Shown: positions 16,437 to 26,362 of the stretch, one piece after another
Layout of the letters: each line of letters begins with the position of its first letter
Numbering within the stretch: position 1 is the first letter of the stretch
Assembly: GCA_963833955.1 (NCBI GenBank)
Contig: CAWHZY010000008.1
Location: forward strand, 389,822-453,821
From: Roseiarcus sp963833955
GTDB taxonomy: Bacteria; Pseudomonadota; Alphaproteobacteria; Rhizobiales; Beijerinckiaceae
Direction: 5' to 3'
Length of the DNA stretch: 64,000 bases
Translations under genes and position numbers: made by a program
Notes under the pieces: model-generated
The model's input: the letters and a program-made list of their open reading frames with translations, nothing else
Database searches by the model: none
Told to the model about the DNA's origin: nothing

Positions 16437-18344
16437 ATGGCTGAGATCCAGACCGACACGCGAGCAGCGCCCGCCAGGCGCGCGCGGGTGCGCTTCAATC
16501 CCCTGGATGTGCTGGCTGACGCCGCGATCGCGTGGCTCAGACGACACTTGCCCAAGAATTTCGGCGTCGATCTGGAGCCCCCAGGCTCGCGACCGCCACA
16601 GCCGGCCGGAGCAAACAAAGCCAGGCTCAAGGCCTTCGCGCGCCAGCTCCTGTCGACCCGGCTCGATCGCTCGAGCGCGCGCGTACGCACGATCGCGCTT
16701 GGGCTGTTCGTCGCCTATGCCGGGCTCGGCGTGAAGCTTCTCGTGCTCGGCCTCAGCCACGATCCGCCGCAGACGCTGAAGACCGCGGCGGACGGCGCCG
16801 TCTCCGGCTCGAGGCCCGATCTCCTGGACCGCAACGGCGAGATCCTGGCGACCGATGTCAAGACCATGTCGGTGTTCGCCGAGCCGAACCGCATCATCGA
16901 CATCGACGAGGCGGTCGAACTGATCACCGCCGTGCTTCCCGACGTCGATGCGAAGGAATTGCGCGAGCGCCTCGCCTCGAAGAAAGGCTTCATCTGGGTC
17001 AAGCGGCATATCACGCCCAAGGAGCAGGCCGAGATCTTTCACCTCGGCCTACCGGGCGTCGGCTTCCTGCCCGAGAACAAGCGCGTCTACCCGAACGGGC
17101 CGATCGGCGCCTATGTGATCGGCTATGTCGACAAGGACAATGTCGGCATTGCGGGCATGGAGAAATATCTCGACCAGCAGAGCCTGACCGACCCGCATAT
17201 CGCGGGCTTCGCGGTCGATCCGGATCTTCTCAAGCCCGTCCGCCTGTCGCTCGATCTTAAAGCCACGCACGCTTTGCGCGACGAACTGATCGACGGACTG
17301 GATCGCTTCCACGCCAAGGCCGCGGCGGGCATGATCATCGATGTCAACACCGGCGAAGTGATCGCGCTCGAATCGCTGCCCGACTTCGACCCCAATGATC
17401 CGACCAGCGCTCAAGACCCGAGCAAGATCAACCGCATCAGTGTCGGCGTCTACGAAATGGGTTCGACTTTCAAGGCGCTTTCGCTCGCGATGGCGCTCGA
17501 ATCCGGCAAGGTCAATCTCGGCTCGCACGTGGATGCCCGCGACAGCCTGCGCTACGGGCGCTTCACGATTCACGATTTCCACGCCACCCATCGCGTGCTG
17601 ACGGTTCCCGAAGTGTTCACTCATTCCTCGAACATCGGCGCCGCGCGGCTCGCGCTGATGGTTGGCGTCGAGGGCCATAAAGCCTTCTTGAAGAAGATGG
17701 GCCAGCTCGATCGGTTGCGCACCGAATTGCCGGAGAGCGCCGAGCCGCTGGTGCCCAAGCATTGGTCGCTTCTCAATACCATGACCATCGCCTTCGGGCA
17801 GGGCCTCAATGTGGCGCCGATCCAGGCGGTGATGGCGGTGTGCGCGCTGGCCAACGGCGGCGAGTTGATGACGCCGACCTTTCTGCCGCGCACCGAGGAG
17901 GAGGCGGCGAAGGTCAGCCATCGCGTGATCAGCGAGCAGACCTCCGAATCCATGCGCTATCTCATGCGCTCCAACGCGACGCACGGGTCCGCAAGTTTCG
18001 CCAACATTCCCGGCTATTACGTCGGCGGCAAGACGGGAACCGCCGACAAGATCATCCACGGCCACTATGCGCAGAACAGGGTTTTCAACACCTTCATGGC
18101 GATCACGCCGGCCGACAAGCCGAAGTACCTTTATCTGACGATTTACGACGATCCGCAGGCCACGCCGGAAGATCATGGATATCATACCGCCGCCTATAAC
18201 GCCGGACGCGTCGCCGGCGCGCTTATCCGCCGGGTCGAACCGCTCGAGGGCGTGCCGCCGATGAAGGAGGCGCCAACTCAGCCATTCCCCATCATCGCCC
18301 GACTGGGGTATGGAGCCGACGCCGACAAGACCGGCAAGGAGTGA
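16437..18344 (+). CDS. ftsI: Peptidoglycan D,D-transpeptidase FtsI (PBP3)
   Basis: Septal class B penicillin-binding protein that crosslinks peptidoglycan with FtsW. 635 residues: a cytoplasmic N-terminus, one membrane helix near residue 85 (IALGLFVAYAGLGVKLLVLG), a dimerisation domain and the transpeptidase domain. Active-site motifs are STFK near 342 (in EMGSTFKALS), SSN near 396 (HSSNIGAARL) and KTGTA near 531. The N-terminal extension of about 80 residues is longer than in enteric PBP3. The stop overlaps a possible murE GTG start. Confidence 0.96.
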   Translation: MAEIQTDTRAAPARRARVRFNPLDVLADAAIAWLRRHLPKNFGVDLEPPGSRPPQPAGANKARLKAFARQLLSTRLDRSSARVRTIALGLFVAYAGLGVKLLVLGLSHDPPQTLKTAADGAVSGSRPDLLDRNGEILATDVKTMSVFAEPNRIIDIDEAVELITAVLPDVDAKELRERLASKKGFIWVKRHITPKEQAEIFHLGLPGVGFLPENKRVYPNGPIGAYVIGYVDKDNVGIAGMEKYLDQQSLTDPHIAGFAVDPDLLKPVRLSLDLKATHALRDELIDGLDRFHAKAAAGMIIDVNTGEVIALESLPDFDPNDPTSAQDPSKINRISVGVYEMGSTFKALSLAMALESGKVNLGSHVDARDSLRYGRFTIHDFHATHRVLTVPEVFTHSSNIGAARLALMVGVEGHKAFLKKMGQLDRLRTELPESAEPLVPKHWSLLNTMTIAFGQGLNVAPIQAVMAVCALANGGELMTPTFLPRTEEEAAKVSHRVISEQTSESMRYLMRSNATHGSASFANIPGYYVGGKTGTADKIIHGHYAQNRVFNTFMAITPADKPKYLYLTIYDDPQATPEDHGYHTAAYNAGRVAGALIRRVEPLEGVPPMKEAPTQPFPIIARLGYGADADKTGKE

Positions 18345-18355
18345 GCTCGAGGGCG

Positions 18356-19798
18356 ATGAGACGGCTTGGCGACATCCTCGAGCTCAAGGACGCCGATTGC
18401 GCGCTTGGCGAGCGCGCGATTGCGGGGCTCGCGTTCGACAGCCGAAAGACGGCGCCGGGCGATGTCTTTTTCGCGCTGGCTGGCGCGAAAGACGACGGCC
18501 TCAGGCATGTGGGCGAAGCGGTGGCGAGGGGCGCGGCCGCGATTGTCGCCGAGCGTTGGGCGGAAACCCCGAACGCAGCCTTCGTGCGCGTCGCCGACGC
18601 TCGCGCCGCGCTCGCTCACGCCGCCGCGCGCTTCTATCCGCGCCAGCCGGAGACGATTGTCGCCGTGACCGGCACCAGTGGGAAAACTTCGGTCGCCGCC
18701 TTCGTGCGCCAGATCTGGCAGGGGCTGGGGCGCGAGGCTGCTTCGATCGGGACGATCGGCGTCGTGTCGCGCCCGCTGACGGTTTACGGATCGCTGACGA
18801 CGCCGGATCCGATCGCGCTGCACGAGCTTCTCGACCGGCTCGCCTCGAACGGCGTCACGAATCTCGCGATCGAAGCTTCCTCGCACGGTCTCGACCAGAA
18901 GCGGCTTGACGGCGTGCGGCTCGCCGCGGGAGCGTTCACCAATTTGACGCGCGACCACATGGACTATCATGCGACGGTCGAGGATTATCTCGAGGCCAAG
19001 CTTCGGCTGTTCCAGAACCTTTTGCCGGTTGGCGCGCCGGCGGTCATCGACGCCGACAGCGCCATCGCTGCGCGCGTCATCGCGGCGGCGCGAGGGCGCG
19101 GGCTCAACGCCGTAACGGTCGGCGTGAAGGGTGAGACGATTCGCCTGAACTCCGCTGCGCGCGACGGACTGTCATCGATGCTCGATCTTCAGTTCGGCGG
19201 CCGAAGCATTCGCGTAGACTTTCCCTTGGCCGGCGATTTTCAGATCTCGAACGCGCTGGTCGCCGCCGGCCTTTGCATCGCGACGGGCAGCGAGTCGCAT
19301 GCGGTCTTTGAAGCGCTGCAGACGCTGGAAGGCGCGCCGGGACGCCTCGAACGCATCGGCGACCTCCGGGGCGCGAGCGTCTTCGTCGACTACGCGCACA
19401 AACCCGACGCGCTCGAGAAGGCGATCGCGGCGCTGCGGCCGTTTGTGCGTGGGCGTCTGGTCGTCGTGTTCGGTTGCGGGGGCGACCGCGATCCGGGCAA
19501 GCGGCCGATCATGGGCGAGATCGCCGCGCGCCGAGCCGATGTGACGATCGTGACGGACGACAACCCTCGCTCCGAGGATCCCGCAGCCATTCGCAAACAG
19601 ATCCTTGCTGCTGCGCCCTTGGCGATCGAGATCGGCGACCGCGCGGCCGCCATTCGCGCAGGGGTCTCGTTGCTTCTTGGCGGCGATGCCCTTCTGATCG
19701 CTGGCAAGGGTCACGAAACCGGGCAGATCATTGGCGACAAGACGCTGCCGTTCTCCGACGCCGATGAAGCGCGCGCGGCGCTCGAGGAGGCGGCGTGA
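18356..19798 (+). CDS. murE: UDP-MurNAc-tripeptide synthetase MurE
   Basis: Cytoplasmic ligase that adds meso-diaminopimelate to UDP-MurNAc-L-Ala-D-Glu. ATP-binding loop VTGTSGKTSVAAF, carbamylated-lysine region YLEAKLRLF and the DNPR motif (TDDNPRSED), which selects meso-DAP rather than lysine, are all visible. I use ATG 18356 (MRRLGDILEL); a GTG at 18341 overlapping the ftsI stop is an alternative that adds five residues. The stop overlaps the murF GTG. Confidence 0.95.
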   Translation: MRRLGDILELKDADCALGERAIAGLAFDSRKTAPGDVFFALAGAKDDGLRHVGEAVARGAAAIVAERWAETPNAAFVRVADARAALAHAAARFYPRQPETIVAVTGTSGKTSVAAFVRQIWQGLGREAASIGTIGVVSRPLTVYGSLTTPDPIALHELLDRLASNGVTNLAIEASSHGLDQKRLDGVRLAAGAFTNLTRDHMDYHATVEDYLEAKLRLFQNLLPVGAPAVIDADSAIAARVIAAARGRGLNAVTVGVKGETIRLNSAARDGLSSMLDLQFGGRSIRVDFPLAGDFQISNALVAAGLCIATGSESHAVFEALQTLEGAPGRLERIGDLRGASVFVDYAHKPDALEKAIAALRPFVRGRLVVVFGCGGDRDPGKRPIMGEIAARRADVTIVTDDNPRSEDPAAIRKQILAAAPLAIEIGDRAAAIRAGVSLLLGGDALLIAGKGHETGQIIGDKTLPFSDADEARAALEEAA

Positions 19799-21210
19799 CA
19801 GCTCTGTGGCCCCAGTCGGAACTCGGCGCAGCGCTAGGCGCCGAGGCCAGCGCGCCGCTCAGCGCCCGCGTCGCCGGCGTCTCGATCGACAGTCGCACGC
19901 TCGAGTCCGGCGACCTTTTCTTCGCTATCCGGGGCGATGCGCATGACGGACACGACCACGTCGCGCGCGCCTTTGAAGCCGGCGCCGCTGCGGCCGTGGT
20001 GTCGCGCGAGCGCGCCCGTGAGCTCGCGGTTCTCGGCCCTGTCTTTGCAGTCGACGACACGCTCAAGGCGATGGTCCGGCTGGGCGTCGCCGCTCGCGCC
20101 CGTTCGAGGGCGAAGATCGTCGGCGTCACGGGTTCGGTCGGCAAGACGACCGCCAAAGAGATGCTGCGGGCGATGCTGTCGGCCTGCGGCCTGACCCATG
20201 CTTCGGCCGCTTCCTACAACAATCACTGGGGCGTGCCGCTGACGCTCGCCCGAATGCCCGCGGACGCGCGCTTCGGCGTGTTCGAGATCGGCATGAATCA
20301 CGCGGGCGAAATTGCACCGCTCTCCCACATGGCGCGGCCGCATGTCGCGCTGGTGACGACGATCGCCCCCGTCCACATCGAGCATCTCGGCTCGATCGAA
20401 GCGATCGCCGACGCGAAGGCCGAGATCTTCCTCGGTCTCGAACGTCACGGAACCGCCGTCTTGAATCGGGACGCGCCGCAATTCGAACGACTGGCGAAAG
20501 CGGCGACGTCGCGCGGCGCAAGGGTCTTGAGCTTTGGCCACAGCGCCGATTGCGACGCGCGCCTGCTCGAGCTCGAGGCGATCGACGCCGGCTCGCGCGC
20601 AAAGGCGCGCGTTCTCGGCCGCGAATTCACATTCGAGCTCGGCGCGCCCGGGGCTCACATGGCGCAGAACGCGCTCGGCGCGCTCCTGGCGGCGGAAGCG
20701 CTCGGCGCCGACGTGCAAGCCTGCGCTGCGGCGCTTCAGTTTTTCTCGCCGCAAAAGGGCAGGGGCGAGCGCTTCCTGCTGCCAATGGCCGATGGTCCGG
20801 CGACCATCATCGATGAAAGCTACAACGCCAATCCTGCTTCGATGCGGGCGGCGTTGGCGCTGCTCGCGGCGGCCAAACCCGGACCGAAAGGGCGCCGCAT
20901 CGCGGTCATTGGCGACATGCTCGAGCTTGGCCCGAAGGCGGCGGCGATGCATGCCGAGCTTGCGGCCGACCTCAGCGCCAGCAAGGTTGATCTCTTGTTC
21001 GGCGCCGGCCCGCTCACGCGCGCGCTTTACGAGGCGGCGCCGGCGTCGATGCGCGCTGCTTGGACTGAGCGCTCAAGCGAGTTGACGGACGAAGTCGCCC
21101 GCACCTTACGTGGCGGCGACATTGCGATGATCAAGGGCTCCAACGGCAGCCGGATGGGCCCACTCGTCGCGGCCCTGCGTGATCGCTTCGCTCATGCGCC
21201 TGGAGGCTAG
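19795..21210 (+). CDS. murF: UDP-MurNAc-pentapeptide synthetase MurF
   Basis: Adds D-Ala-D-Ala to UDP-MurNAc-tripeptide with ATP. 471 residues with N-terminal UDP-binding domain (VSIDSRTLESGDLFFAI), P-loop VTGSVGKTTAKEML, NHWGVPLTLARMP, GMNHAGEIAPLS and the C-terminal DESYNANPASMRAAL. The GTG start overlaps the murE stop (GTGA), and mraY follows after three bases. Confidence 0.96.
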   Translation: MTALWPQSELGAALGAEASAPLSARVAGVSIDSRTLESGDLFFAIRGDAHDGHDHVARAFEAGAAAAVVSRERARELAVLGPVFAVDDTLKAMVRLGVAARARSRAKIVGVTGSVGKTTAKEMLRAMLSACGLTHASAASYNNHWGVPLTLARMPADARFGVFEIGMNHAGEIAPLSHMARPHVALVTTIAPVHIEHLGSIEAIADAKAEIFLGLERHGTAVLNRDAPQFERLAKAATSRGARVLSFGHSADCDARLLELEAIDAGSRAKARVLGREFTFELGAPGAHMAQNALGALLAAEALGADVQACAAALQFFSPQKGRGERFLLPMADGPATIIDESYNANPASMRAALALLAAAKPGPKGRRIAVIGDMLELGPKAAAMHAELAADLSASKVDLLFGAGPLTRALYEAAPASMRAAWTERSSELTDEVARTLRGGDIAMIKGSNGSRMGPLVAALRDRFAHAPGG

Positions 21211-21213
21211 GAC

Positions 21214-22287
21214 GTGCTGACCTGGCTCGCCGAACTTCCTGGCGCTTTCCACCTCTTCCGATATCTCACCTTCCGCACGCTCGGCGCCGCGGCCACCGGA
21301 CTTTTCCTCGTCTTCTTCTTCGGTCCGACGATCATCTCCGCGTTGCGTCTGAAACAGGGCAAGGGGCAGCCGATCCGCGCCGATGGACCGGCCTCGCATC
21401 TCCTCACCAAGAAGGGCACGCCGACCATGGGCGGGCTCATGATCCTGTTTGGACTCTTCGTCTCCGCTTTGCTGTGGGCCAATCTCGAAAGCCCCTACGT
21501 GTGGATCGTGCTGTTCGTCACCGCGGGCTTCGCCGTGATCGGCTTCTACGACGACTATCTGAAAGTGACGAAGCAGTCGGAGCGCGGCTTCTCGGGCCGC
21601 GCGCGCCTGTTCGGCGAATATGTCATCGCCGCGCTCGCCTGCTATGCGCTGATGCGGGTCGGCGCCGTTGGCGCGACCGGACTCGCGGTGCCGTTCGTGA
21701 GCGGCTTCGTGTTCGATTTCGGCTGGGGTTTCCTGCTGTTCGGCCCGTTCGTGATTGTCGCCTTCGGCAATGCGGTCAATCTGACCGACGGGCTCGACGG
21801 GCTCGCCATCGTGCCGGTGATGATCGCCGCCGCGACACTCGGGCTCATCGCCTATATCGCCGGCAATTATGTCTACTCGCATTATCTTTTGATCAATCAC
21901 GTGCCGTTCGCGGGCGATCTCATGGTGGTCAGCGGCGCGTTGATTGGCGCAGGCGTTGGGTTCCTCTGGTTCAACGCGCCCCCGGCCCAGATCTTCATGG
22001 GCGACACGGGGTCGCTGGCGCTCGGAGGATTGCTCGGAACAACAGCTGTCGCGATCAAGCACGAGATCGTGCTGGCCGTGATTGGCGGATTGTTCGTGAT
22101 GGAGGCGGCGTCGGTCGTCGTGCAGGTCGTGTCGTTCAAGCTCACCGGCCGGCGCGTGTTCCGTATGGCGCCCATTCACCATCATTTCGAGCAGCTCGGC
22201 TGGTCGGAGCCGCAGATCGTGATGCGCTTCTGGATCATCGCCTTCGTGCTTGCGATGGTCGGTCTCGCCTCGCTGAAACTGAGGTGA
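21214..22287 (+). CDS. mraY: Phospho-MurNAc-pentapeptide transferase MraY
   Basis: Integral membrane enzyme that transfers phospho-MurNAc-pentapeptide to undecaprenyl phosphate, giving lipid I. 357 residues with about ten hydrophobic helices. Catalytic features: FYDDYLKVTKQ (metal-binding aspartates), NLTDGLDGLAI and the C-terminal APIHHHFE. KGTPTMGGLM near residue 70 is also typical. GTG start; the stop is two bases before the murD ATG. Confidence 0.97.
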   Translation: MLTWLAELPGAFHLFRYLTFRTLGAAATGLFLVFFFGPTIISALRLKQGKGQPIRADGPASHLLTKKGTPTMGGLMILFGLFVSALLWANLESPYVWIVLFVTAGFAVIGFYDDYLKVTKQSERGFSGRARLFGEYVIAALACYALMRVGAVGATGLAVPFVSGFVFDFGWGFLLFGPFVIVAFGNAVNLTDGLDGLAIVPVMIAAATLGLIAYIAGNYVYSHYLLINHVPFAGDLMVVSGALIGAGVGFLWFNAPPAQIFMGDTGSLALGGLLGTTAVAIKHEIVLAVIGGLFVMEAASVVVQVVSFKLTGRRVFRMAPIHHHFEQLGWSEPQIVMRFWIIAFVLAMVGLASLKLR

Positions 22288-22289
22288 CG

Positions 22290-23705
22290 ATGACGCCGGT
22301 CGAGACCCTTCGCGGACAGAGGGTCGCGCTCTTCGGCCTCGGCGGCTCCGGGCTGTCGACGGCGCGGGCGCTTGTCGCCGGCGGCGCCGAAGTGGCCGCG
22401 TGGGACGACAGCCCAGCGGCCCGGGAGCGCGCCGAAGAGGCGGGCGTTCAGTTGCTCGATCTGGCTCAGGCCGACTGGCGCGGTTTCCGGGTGTTCGTTC
22501 TCGCGCCAGGCGTCCCGCTGACCCATCCGAAGCCGCATTGGACCGTGAACCTCGCGGATGCGGCGGGGGTTCCGATCATTGGCGACGTCGAACTCTTCGT
22601 CCGTGAACGCGGCGTCAGGGCGCCGGGCGCACCGTTTGTCGCCATCACCGGCACCAATGGCAAATCGACCACCACGGCGCTGATCGCTCATGTGCTTAAG
22701 GAGGCGGGGCGCGAAGTCGCGATGGGCGGCAATATCGGCGTGCCGGTCCTCGATCTGCCGCCGCCCGCCGCCGGACTGACGCATGTCGTCGAGTGCTCGT
22801 CCTATCAGATCGATCTTGCGCCCTCGCTTAGCCCCAGCGTCGGGCTCCTGATCAACATCACGCCCGACCATCTCGACCGGCATGGCGATCTCGCGCGCTA
22901 CGCGGCGATCAAGGAGCGGCTGGTCGCGCAAGCGGATGTTGCGCTCATCGGCATCGACGATGAGCCTTGCCGCGCCATCTACGCGCGGTTGAAGGCGCGC
23001 GCCGGGGCGCCGCACGTCCTTGCTGTCTCGGGAACGGAATCTCCGCTGGCCGATGTTTGGGTCAGCGAGCACCGGGTGATGGCGCGGGGAGAAGTAGCGC
23101 CTGCGGCCGATCTTGCGGGCGCACGGGCGCTTCGCGGCGCCCATAACGGACAGAACGCAGCGTTCGCCTACGCGGCCGCGCGGGCGCTGGGCGTCGAGCG
23201 CGATCGCATCGCGCGCGCGTTCGAGACGTTTCCCGGCCTTGCTCATCGCATGGAAGAGGTCGGCCGATTTGGCCGGGTGCTGTTCATCAACGATTCGAAA
23301 GCGACCAACGCAGACGCCGCCGAGAAGGCGCTCCTATCGTTCCACGACATTCACTGGATTCTGGGCGGCAGGCCGAAAGCGGGGGGCGTGGAGCCGCTGC
23401 GCCCGCTTTTTCCACGTATCGCGAAGGCTTACTTGATTGGCGAGGCGAGCGACGAATTCGCGCGCACGCTTGACGGCGCCGTCCCCTTTGAACGCTGCGG
23501 GACTTTAAGCGCGGCCATTGAGGCGGCGGCGGAGGACGCAGTGCAGTCGAGCGCGCGCGAGCCCGCGGTGCTGCTTTCGCCGGCTTGCGCGTCGTTCGAT
23601 CAGTTCGCGAATTTCGAAGCGCGCGGCGACGCCTTTCGGGCGCACGTCGCCAAATGGCTTGCTGAGCGCGCGGCAGGCGCAACGCGCATGCAAACGGGGA
23701 GATAA
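22290..23705 (+). CDS. murD: UDP-MurNAc-L-alanine:D-glutamate ligase MurD
   Basis: Cytoplasmic ATP-dependent ligase. 471 residues: Rossmann-like start VALFGLGGSGLSTARAL, P-loop VAITGTNGKSTTTALIAHVL, ECSSYQIDL, NITPDHLDRHG and C-terminal INDSKATNADAAEKAL and LLSPACASFDQF. ftsW begins five bases downstream. Confidence 0.96.
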   Translation: MTPVETLRGQRVALFGLGGSGLSTARALVAGGAEVAAWDDSPAARERAEEAGVQLLDLAQADWRGFRVFVLAPGVPLTHPKPHWTVNLADAAGVPIIGDVELFVRERGVRAPGAPFVAITGTNGKSTTTALIAHVLKEAGREVAMGGNIGVPVLDLPPPAAGLTHVVECSSYQIDLAPSLSPSVGLLINITPDHLDRHGDLARYAAIKERLVAQADVALIGIDDEPCRAIYARLKARAGAPHVLAVSGTESPLADVWVSEHRVMARGEVAPAADLAGARALRGAHNGQNAAFAYAAARALGVERDRIARAFETFPGLAHRMEEVGRFGRVLFINDSKATNADAAEKALLSFHDIHWILGGRPKAGGVEPLRPLFPRIAKAYLIGEASDEFARTLDGAVPFERCGTLSAAIEAAAEDAVQSSAREPAVLLSPACASFDQFANFEARGDAFRAHVAKWLAERAAGATRMQTGR

Positions 23706-23710
23706 AGCGC

Positions 23711-24854
23711 ATGGTTTCGAGAGTGGAACGCGGCCCTGTCGCGGACTGGATGCGCACCGCTGACCGGTGGCTGATCGGGTCGTTCGTAGCGCTGATGGTG
23801 ATCGGCCTGGTGATGGCGCTGGCGGCAAGTCCTGCGGTCGCGGAGCGGCTCAATCTTTCGACCTTCCACTTCGTCAATCGCCAGGCGCTGATGCTGATAC
23901 CGACGGCGGCGCTGATGATCGCCACCTCGTTTCTCTCGCCGCGGCATGTGCGGCGCGCGGCCTTGCTGACATTCGCCCTGTCGTTTGCGCTCATCATTCT
24001 CGCGCTCATGTTCGGCGCGGAAGTCAAGGGCGCGCGGCGCTGGATCTTCGGCCTGCAACCCTCGGAATTCATCAAGCCGGCGTTCGTCGTTCTTGCCGCC
24101 TGGGCGTTCACGGAAGGCGGGCGGACCGGCCCGACGGCGATTTGGGCGAAACTCCTCTCCTTCCTGCTTCTGCCGATCGCGATTGTGCCGCTCATCCTCG
24201 AGCCCGACTTCGGTCAGACGATGCTGGTCGCGGTCGTGTGGACGGCGCTCTTCTTCCTGGCCGGTCTGCACTGGTTCTGGGTGGTCGCCGTCGGGGGCAT
24301 GGGCATGGCTGGCGGCTTTGCCGTCTTCAAACTGTCGCCGCATGTGCACGAGCGCGTTCTACGCTTCCTCGATCCCGAACTCGACGGGCGGCCTGGTCGA
24401 CACGTTTCAGGTCGACACCGCGCTGCAGAGCATTCTCTCCGGCGGCTGGTTGGGGCGCGGGCCGGGAGAGGGGATCTACAAGCAAATCCTCCCGGACGCG
24501 CACACCGACTTTGTTTTCGCCGTGACCGGCGAGGAATTCGGCATGATCGCTTGCATGGCGCTGATCGCCTTCTTCGCCTTCATTGTGCTGCGCGCGCTGA
24601 CGCTCGCCGCGCGCAACCCGGACCCGTTCTGCCGGCTCGCCGCCGCTGGACTAACAGTCATGTTCGGCGTGCAGAGCTGGATCAACATGGCCGTCAACTT
24701 GCGCGCCATGCCGGCCAAGGGGATGACCTTGCCGTTCATCTCCTACGGCGGCTCCTCTCTGCTTGCGCTCGGCCTCGGCATGGGCTTCCTCATCGCGACG
24801 ACGCGCAAACGGCCGGCCGCCGATCTCGACCATCCCGCGGCGACGGAGGGATGA
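23711..24854 (+). CDS. ftsW: Peptidoglycan polymerase FtsW, frameshifted
   Basis: SEDS-family membrane glycosyltransferase that polymerises lipid II at the septum with FtsI. About 380 residues after repair. The N-terminal half has GARRWIFGLQPSEFIKPAFV and LEPDFGQTMLV; the C-terminal half has DTFQVDTALQSILSGGWLG, GRGPGEGIYKQILPDAHTDF and PFISYGGSSLLA. The frame changes by +1 near 24390 (DPE to STGGLVDTF). FtsW is essential, so a one-base insertion in the sequence is more likely than a real break. The stop overlaps the murG ATG. Confidence 0.93.
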
Positions 24855-25933
24855 GTTCGGCGCGCTCGATTCTGCTCGCGGCGGGCGGCACGGGCGGACA
24901 TCTCTTTCCCGCGGCGGCGCTGGCTAATGCGCTTGCCAAGCGGGGCGCGGAAGTCGAGCTCGCGACCGACAGCCGGGCGCTCAAATTCGGCGGGGACTTT
25001 CCCGCCCGCGCCATTCATGCGTTTCCGTCAGCGACAACCACGGAAGCCGGCGCGCTCGCCAAGGCGCGCGCTTCGCTCACGCTCAGTGCGGGCCTCGCGG
25101 CCGCCGCCGTCAAGCTCAGCCGCATCAAGCCGCGCGCCGTCGTTGGCTTTGGCGGCTATCCGACCGTGCCGCCGCTTCTCGCCGCCTGGCTCCTCAGAAT
25201 TCCGACCGTCCTGCATGAGCAGAATGCCGTCATGGGCCGGGCCAACCGCTTTTTGAGCCCGCGCGTCGATGCGATCGCTTGCGGCTTTCCGGGCTTGAAG
25301 GGCGTCGATCAGGCCAAGGCGCGCGTGACCGGCAATCCGGTTCGACCGTCGGTCATCGCCGCCGCCGCGCTTCCCTATCCCGAGCATGGCGGGCAGCGCT
25401 TGAACCTTCTCGTGACCGGCGGCTCGCAAGGGGCCCGCATCATGTCCGATGTCGTGCCTGCGGCGCTCGCTCTCCTGAACCCGGACGAGCGGCAACGGAT
25501 CCGCCTCACCCAGCAAGCGCGCGGCGAGGATAGCGCGCGCGTGGCGGCGGCTTGCGCGCGAATGAACTTTCCGGTCGAGATCGCGGAGTTTTTCGCCGAC
25601 TTGCCGGCGCGGATGGCCGCGGCCCATCTCATCATCGGCCGAGCCGGCGCTTCGACCGTCTCGGAGCTCGCGGTCATCGGGCGCGCCTCAATCCTCGTGC
25701 CGTTTCCGCATGCGCTCGATCAGGATCAGGCGGCGAACGCAGCGGCGCTCGCGAAGGCCGGCGGCGCGACCGTCGTGCCGCAGACCGAGTTCACGCCCGA
25801 GCATTTGGCCGCAATCCTGCGCGACGCTCTTGCCGCGCCGGCGACGCTCGAGGCGGCGGCTGCGGCGGCGAAATCGATCGGCGTCCCGGACGCCGCCGAG
25901 CGCCTTGCCGATCTGGTGCTTGAGATCGCGTAA
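24851..25933 (+). CDS. murG: UDP-GlcNAc:lipid I N-acetylglucosaminyltransferase MurG
   Basis: Peripheral membrane GT28 enzyme that makes lipid II. 360 residues with the N-terminal loop AAGGTGGHLFPAAALA, GFGGYPTVPPLLA, LHEQNAVMGRANRFL, the second glycine loop VTGGSQGARIMSD and GRAGASTVSELAVIG. ATG overlaps the ftsW stop. It is the last dcw gene here; murC, which usually follows in this order, is absent, and the next gene is unrelated and on the other strand. Confidence 0.97.
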   Translation: MSSARSILLAAGGTGGHLFPAAALANALAKRGAEVELATDSRALKFGGDFPARAIHAFPSATTTEAGALAKARASLTLSAGLAAAAVKLSRIKPRAVVGFGGYPTVPPLLAAWLLRIPTVLHEQNAVMGRANRFLSPRVDAIACGFPGLKGVDQAKARVTGNPVRPSVIAAAALPYPEHGGQRLNLLVTGGSQGARIMSDVVPAALALLNPDERQRIRLTQQARGEDSARVAAACARMNFPVEIAEFFADLPARMAAAHLIIGRAGASTVSELAVIGRASILVPFPHALDQDQAANAAALAKAGGATVVPQTEFTPEHLAAILRDALAAPATLEAAAAAAKSIGVPDAAERLADLVLEIA

Positions 25934-25956
25934 GCCGCAATCGCAGGCGGAGGCTG

Positions 25957-26265
25957 TCAGGCGTCCTTGCTGTCGAACATCAGCATGTCAGCGCCGCCGG
26001 TGGCGAAATTCGGGACGTCGCCCGCCGCGGCTTGCCCTTCCGGACTGGCGAGCCCGCTCTGGATCGCCGCCATGCTGTCGAACACCAGCGTCGCCACGAG
26101 ATGGACGCCGGAGGCTCCCCCTGGGGCGCCAACCGGGCTGCGGCTTATCTCATAACGCCTGAGGCCAGGAATCTTTTTCGCGAGAGCGATATGCTTCTCG
26201 GAATAGTGCTTGTCGAAAGCCGCTGGATCTTTCGGCGTCTTATACAGCACGACCAGACTTGCCAT
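25957..26265 (-). CDS. EthD family protein
   Basis: A 102-residue dimeric alpha/beta-barrel (ferredoxin-like) protein: MASLVVLYKTPKDPAAFDKH, YSEKHIALAKKIPGLRRYE and the C-terminal VPNFATGGADMLMF match the EthD family of small reductase/accessory proteins. Enzymatic role unknown. ATG 26265 has GGAG ten bases upstream; the upstream extension has no better start. It lies end to end with murG. Confidence 0.85.
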   Translation of the reverse strand: MASLVVLYKTPKDPAAFDKHYSEKHIALAKKIPGLRRYEISRSPVGAPGGASGVHLVATLVFDSMAAIQSGLASPEGQAAAGDVPNFATGGADMLMFDSKDA

Positions 26266-26312
26266 TTCATGCTCCTCCCTTGGTGACGCGAACCCATGCC
26301 GTTCGCCTCTTA

Positions 26313-26362
26313 TTGGATAACGTCGGTCCATTACCGCTTGGATAACGTCAGTCCATTACCGC
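26313..26362 (-). repeat. 25-bp tandem duplication at the end of emrB
   Basis: TTGGATAACGTC(G/A)GTCC(ATTACCGC) is present twice head to tail, at 26313-26337 and 26338-26362, with one mismatch. The second copy contains the last codons and the stop of the efflux gene, so the gene end has been duplicated into the intergenic space. Confidence 0.7.

Noticed and set aside
15126..17042. 638-codon antisense frame opposite rsmH, ftsL and ftsI
   Set aside because: Arg/Ser-rich translation typical of a GC-rich shadow; the sense genes are unambiguous.
23711..25933. Apparent FtsW-MurG fusion of 740 residues
   Set aside because: The middle is out-of-frame FtsW; the frameshift near 24390 happens to bring the ftsW start into the murG frame. 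The normal overlap ATGA at 24851 is intact.
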